From Campylorhamphus procurvoides (taxonomy: Eukaryota; Chordata; Aves; Passeriformes; Dendrocolaptidae), in contig WBMV01002770.1 in NCBI GenBank assembly GCA_013396655.1, positions 976,103 to 1,040,102 of the forward strand: a DNA stretch of 64,000 nt. Reading direction: 5' to 3'. The position numbers were made by a program, and so were the translations under genes. The notes under the pieces are model-generated. The model did no database searches. It was not told the DNA's origin and saw only the letters and a list, made by a program, of their open reading frames with translations. Below are positions 63,972-64,000 of this stretch, piece after piece (the first letter of the stretch is position 1; every line of letters begins with the position of its first letter).

Positions 63972-64000
63972 AACTGCCCCAGCACAGAAGGACATGGAGC
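63972..64000 (+). mobile_element. CR1 LINE, cut by window edge
   Basis: The last bases, GCCCCAGCACAGAAGGACAT followed by GGAGC, match the upstream half of CR1 seen at about 11.1 kb. The element should continue to the right of the window. Confidence 0.6.

Overview
This window looks like vertebrate, specifically avian, nuclear DNA. It is AT-rich and almost entirely non-coding, and it is scattered with truncated CR1 LINEs, several still ending in the ATTCTATG-type 3' repeat that marks avian CR1. The subfamily sequence, with its GC-rich 3' UTR block, looks like that of songbirds; that finer placement is inference. There are no operons, CRISPR arrays, phage genes or rRNA genes, and I found no convincing tRNA.

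The one protein-coding gene I can support is the 5' end of cadherin-8 (CDH8), on the minus strand. Its first coding exon (23188 down to 22937) encodes 84 residues: a signal peptide, a propeptide, a furin-type RSKR site and the start of the EC1 domain with the GWVW (Trp2/Trp4) motif of type II classical cadherins. A good acceptor lies upstream (exon from 23383) and a consensus donor GTAAGG lies downstream (22936). About 15.4 kb further upstream in the gene a CpG island (about 37.4-39.95 kb, densest at 38.6-39.95 kb) holds the likely promoter and a non-coding first exon that ends at a GTGAGT donor (38795). No later cadherin exon was found, so the next intron runs past the left edge of the window (at least 22.9 kb).

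Layout: 1-22.9 kb is CDH8 intron 2, with CR1 copies at 1.55, 10.7, 11.0, 17.8 and 19.2 kb and an orphan CpG-rich block at about 13.8-14.2 kb. 22.9-23.4 kb is exon 2. 23.4-38.8 kb is intron 1, with CR1 copies at 23.6, 26.8 and 29.5 kb, a 98-bp hairpin at 30.46 kb and a CpG-retaining block near 31.4-31.8 kb. 38.8-39.2 kb holds predicted exon 1 and the core promoter. 40-64 kb is upstream intergenic DNA, gene-poor, with CR1 copies at 53.4, 55.2, 59.5, 60.0, 61.9 and 63.97 kb (the last runs off the edge).

The observations most worth follow-up are the long hairpin in intron 1 (30459-30556), a chain of three stop/start-overlapping upstream ORFs in predicted exon 1 plus a fourth in exon 2, a CR1 whose two halves are in permuted order (10691-11256), and several small inverted repeats, orphan CpG blocks and a CTCF-like site that could mark regulatory DNA of this neuronal cadherin gene. 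Nothing here clearly amounts to a new multi-gene system.
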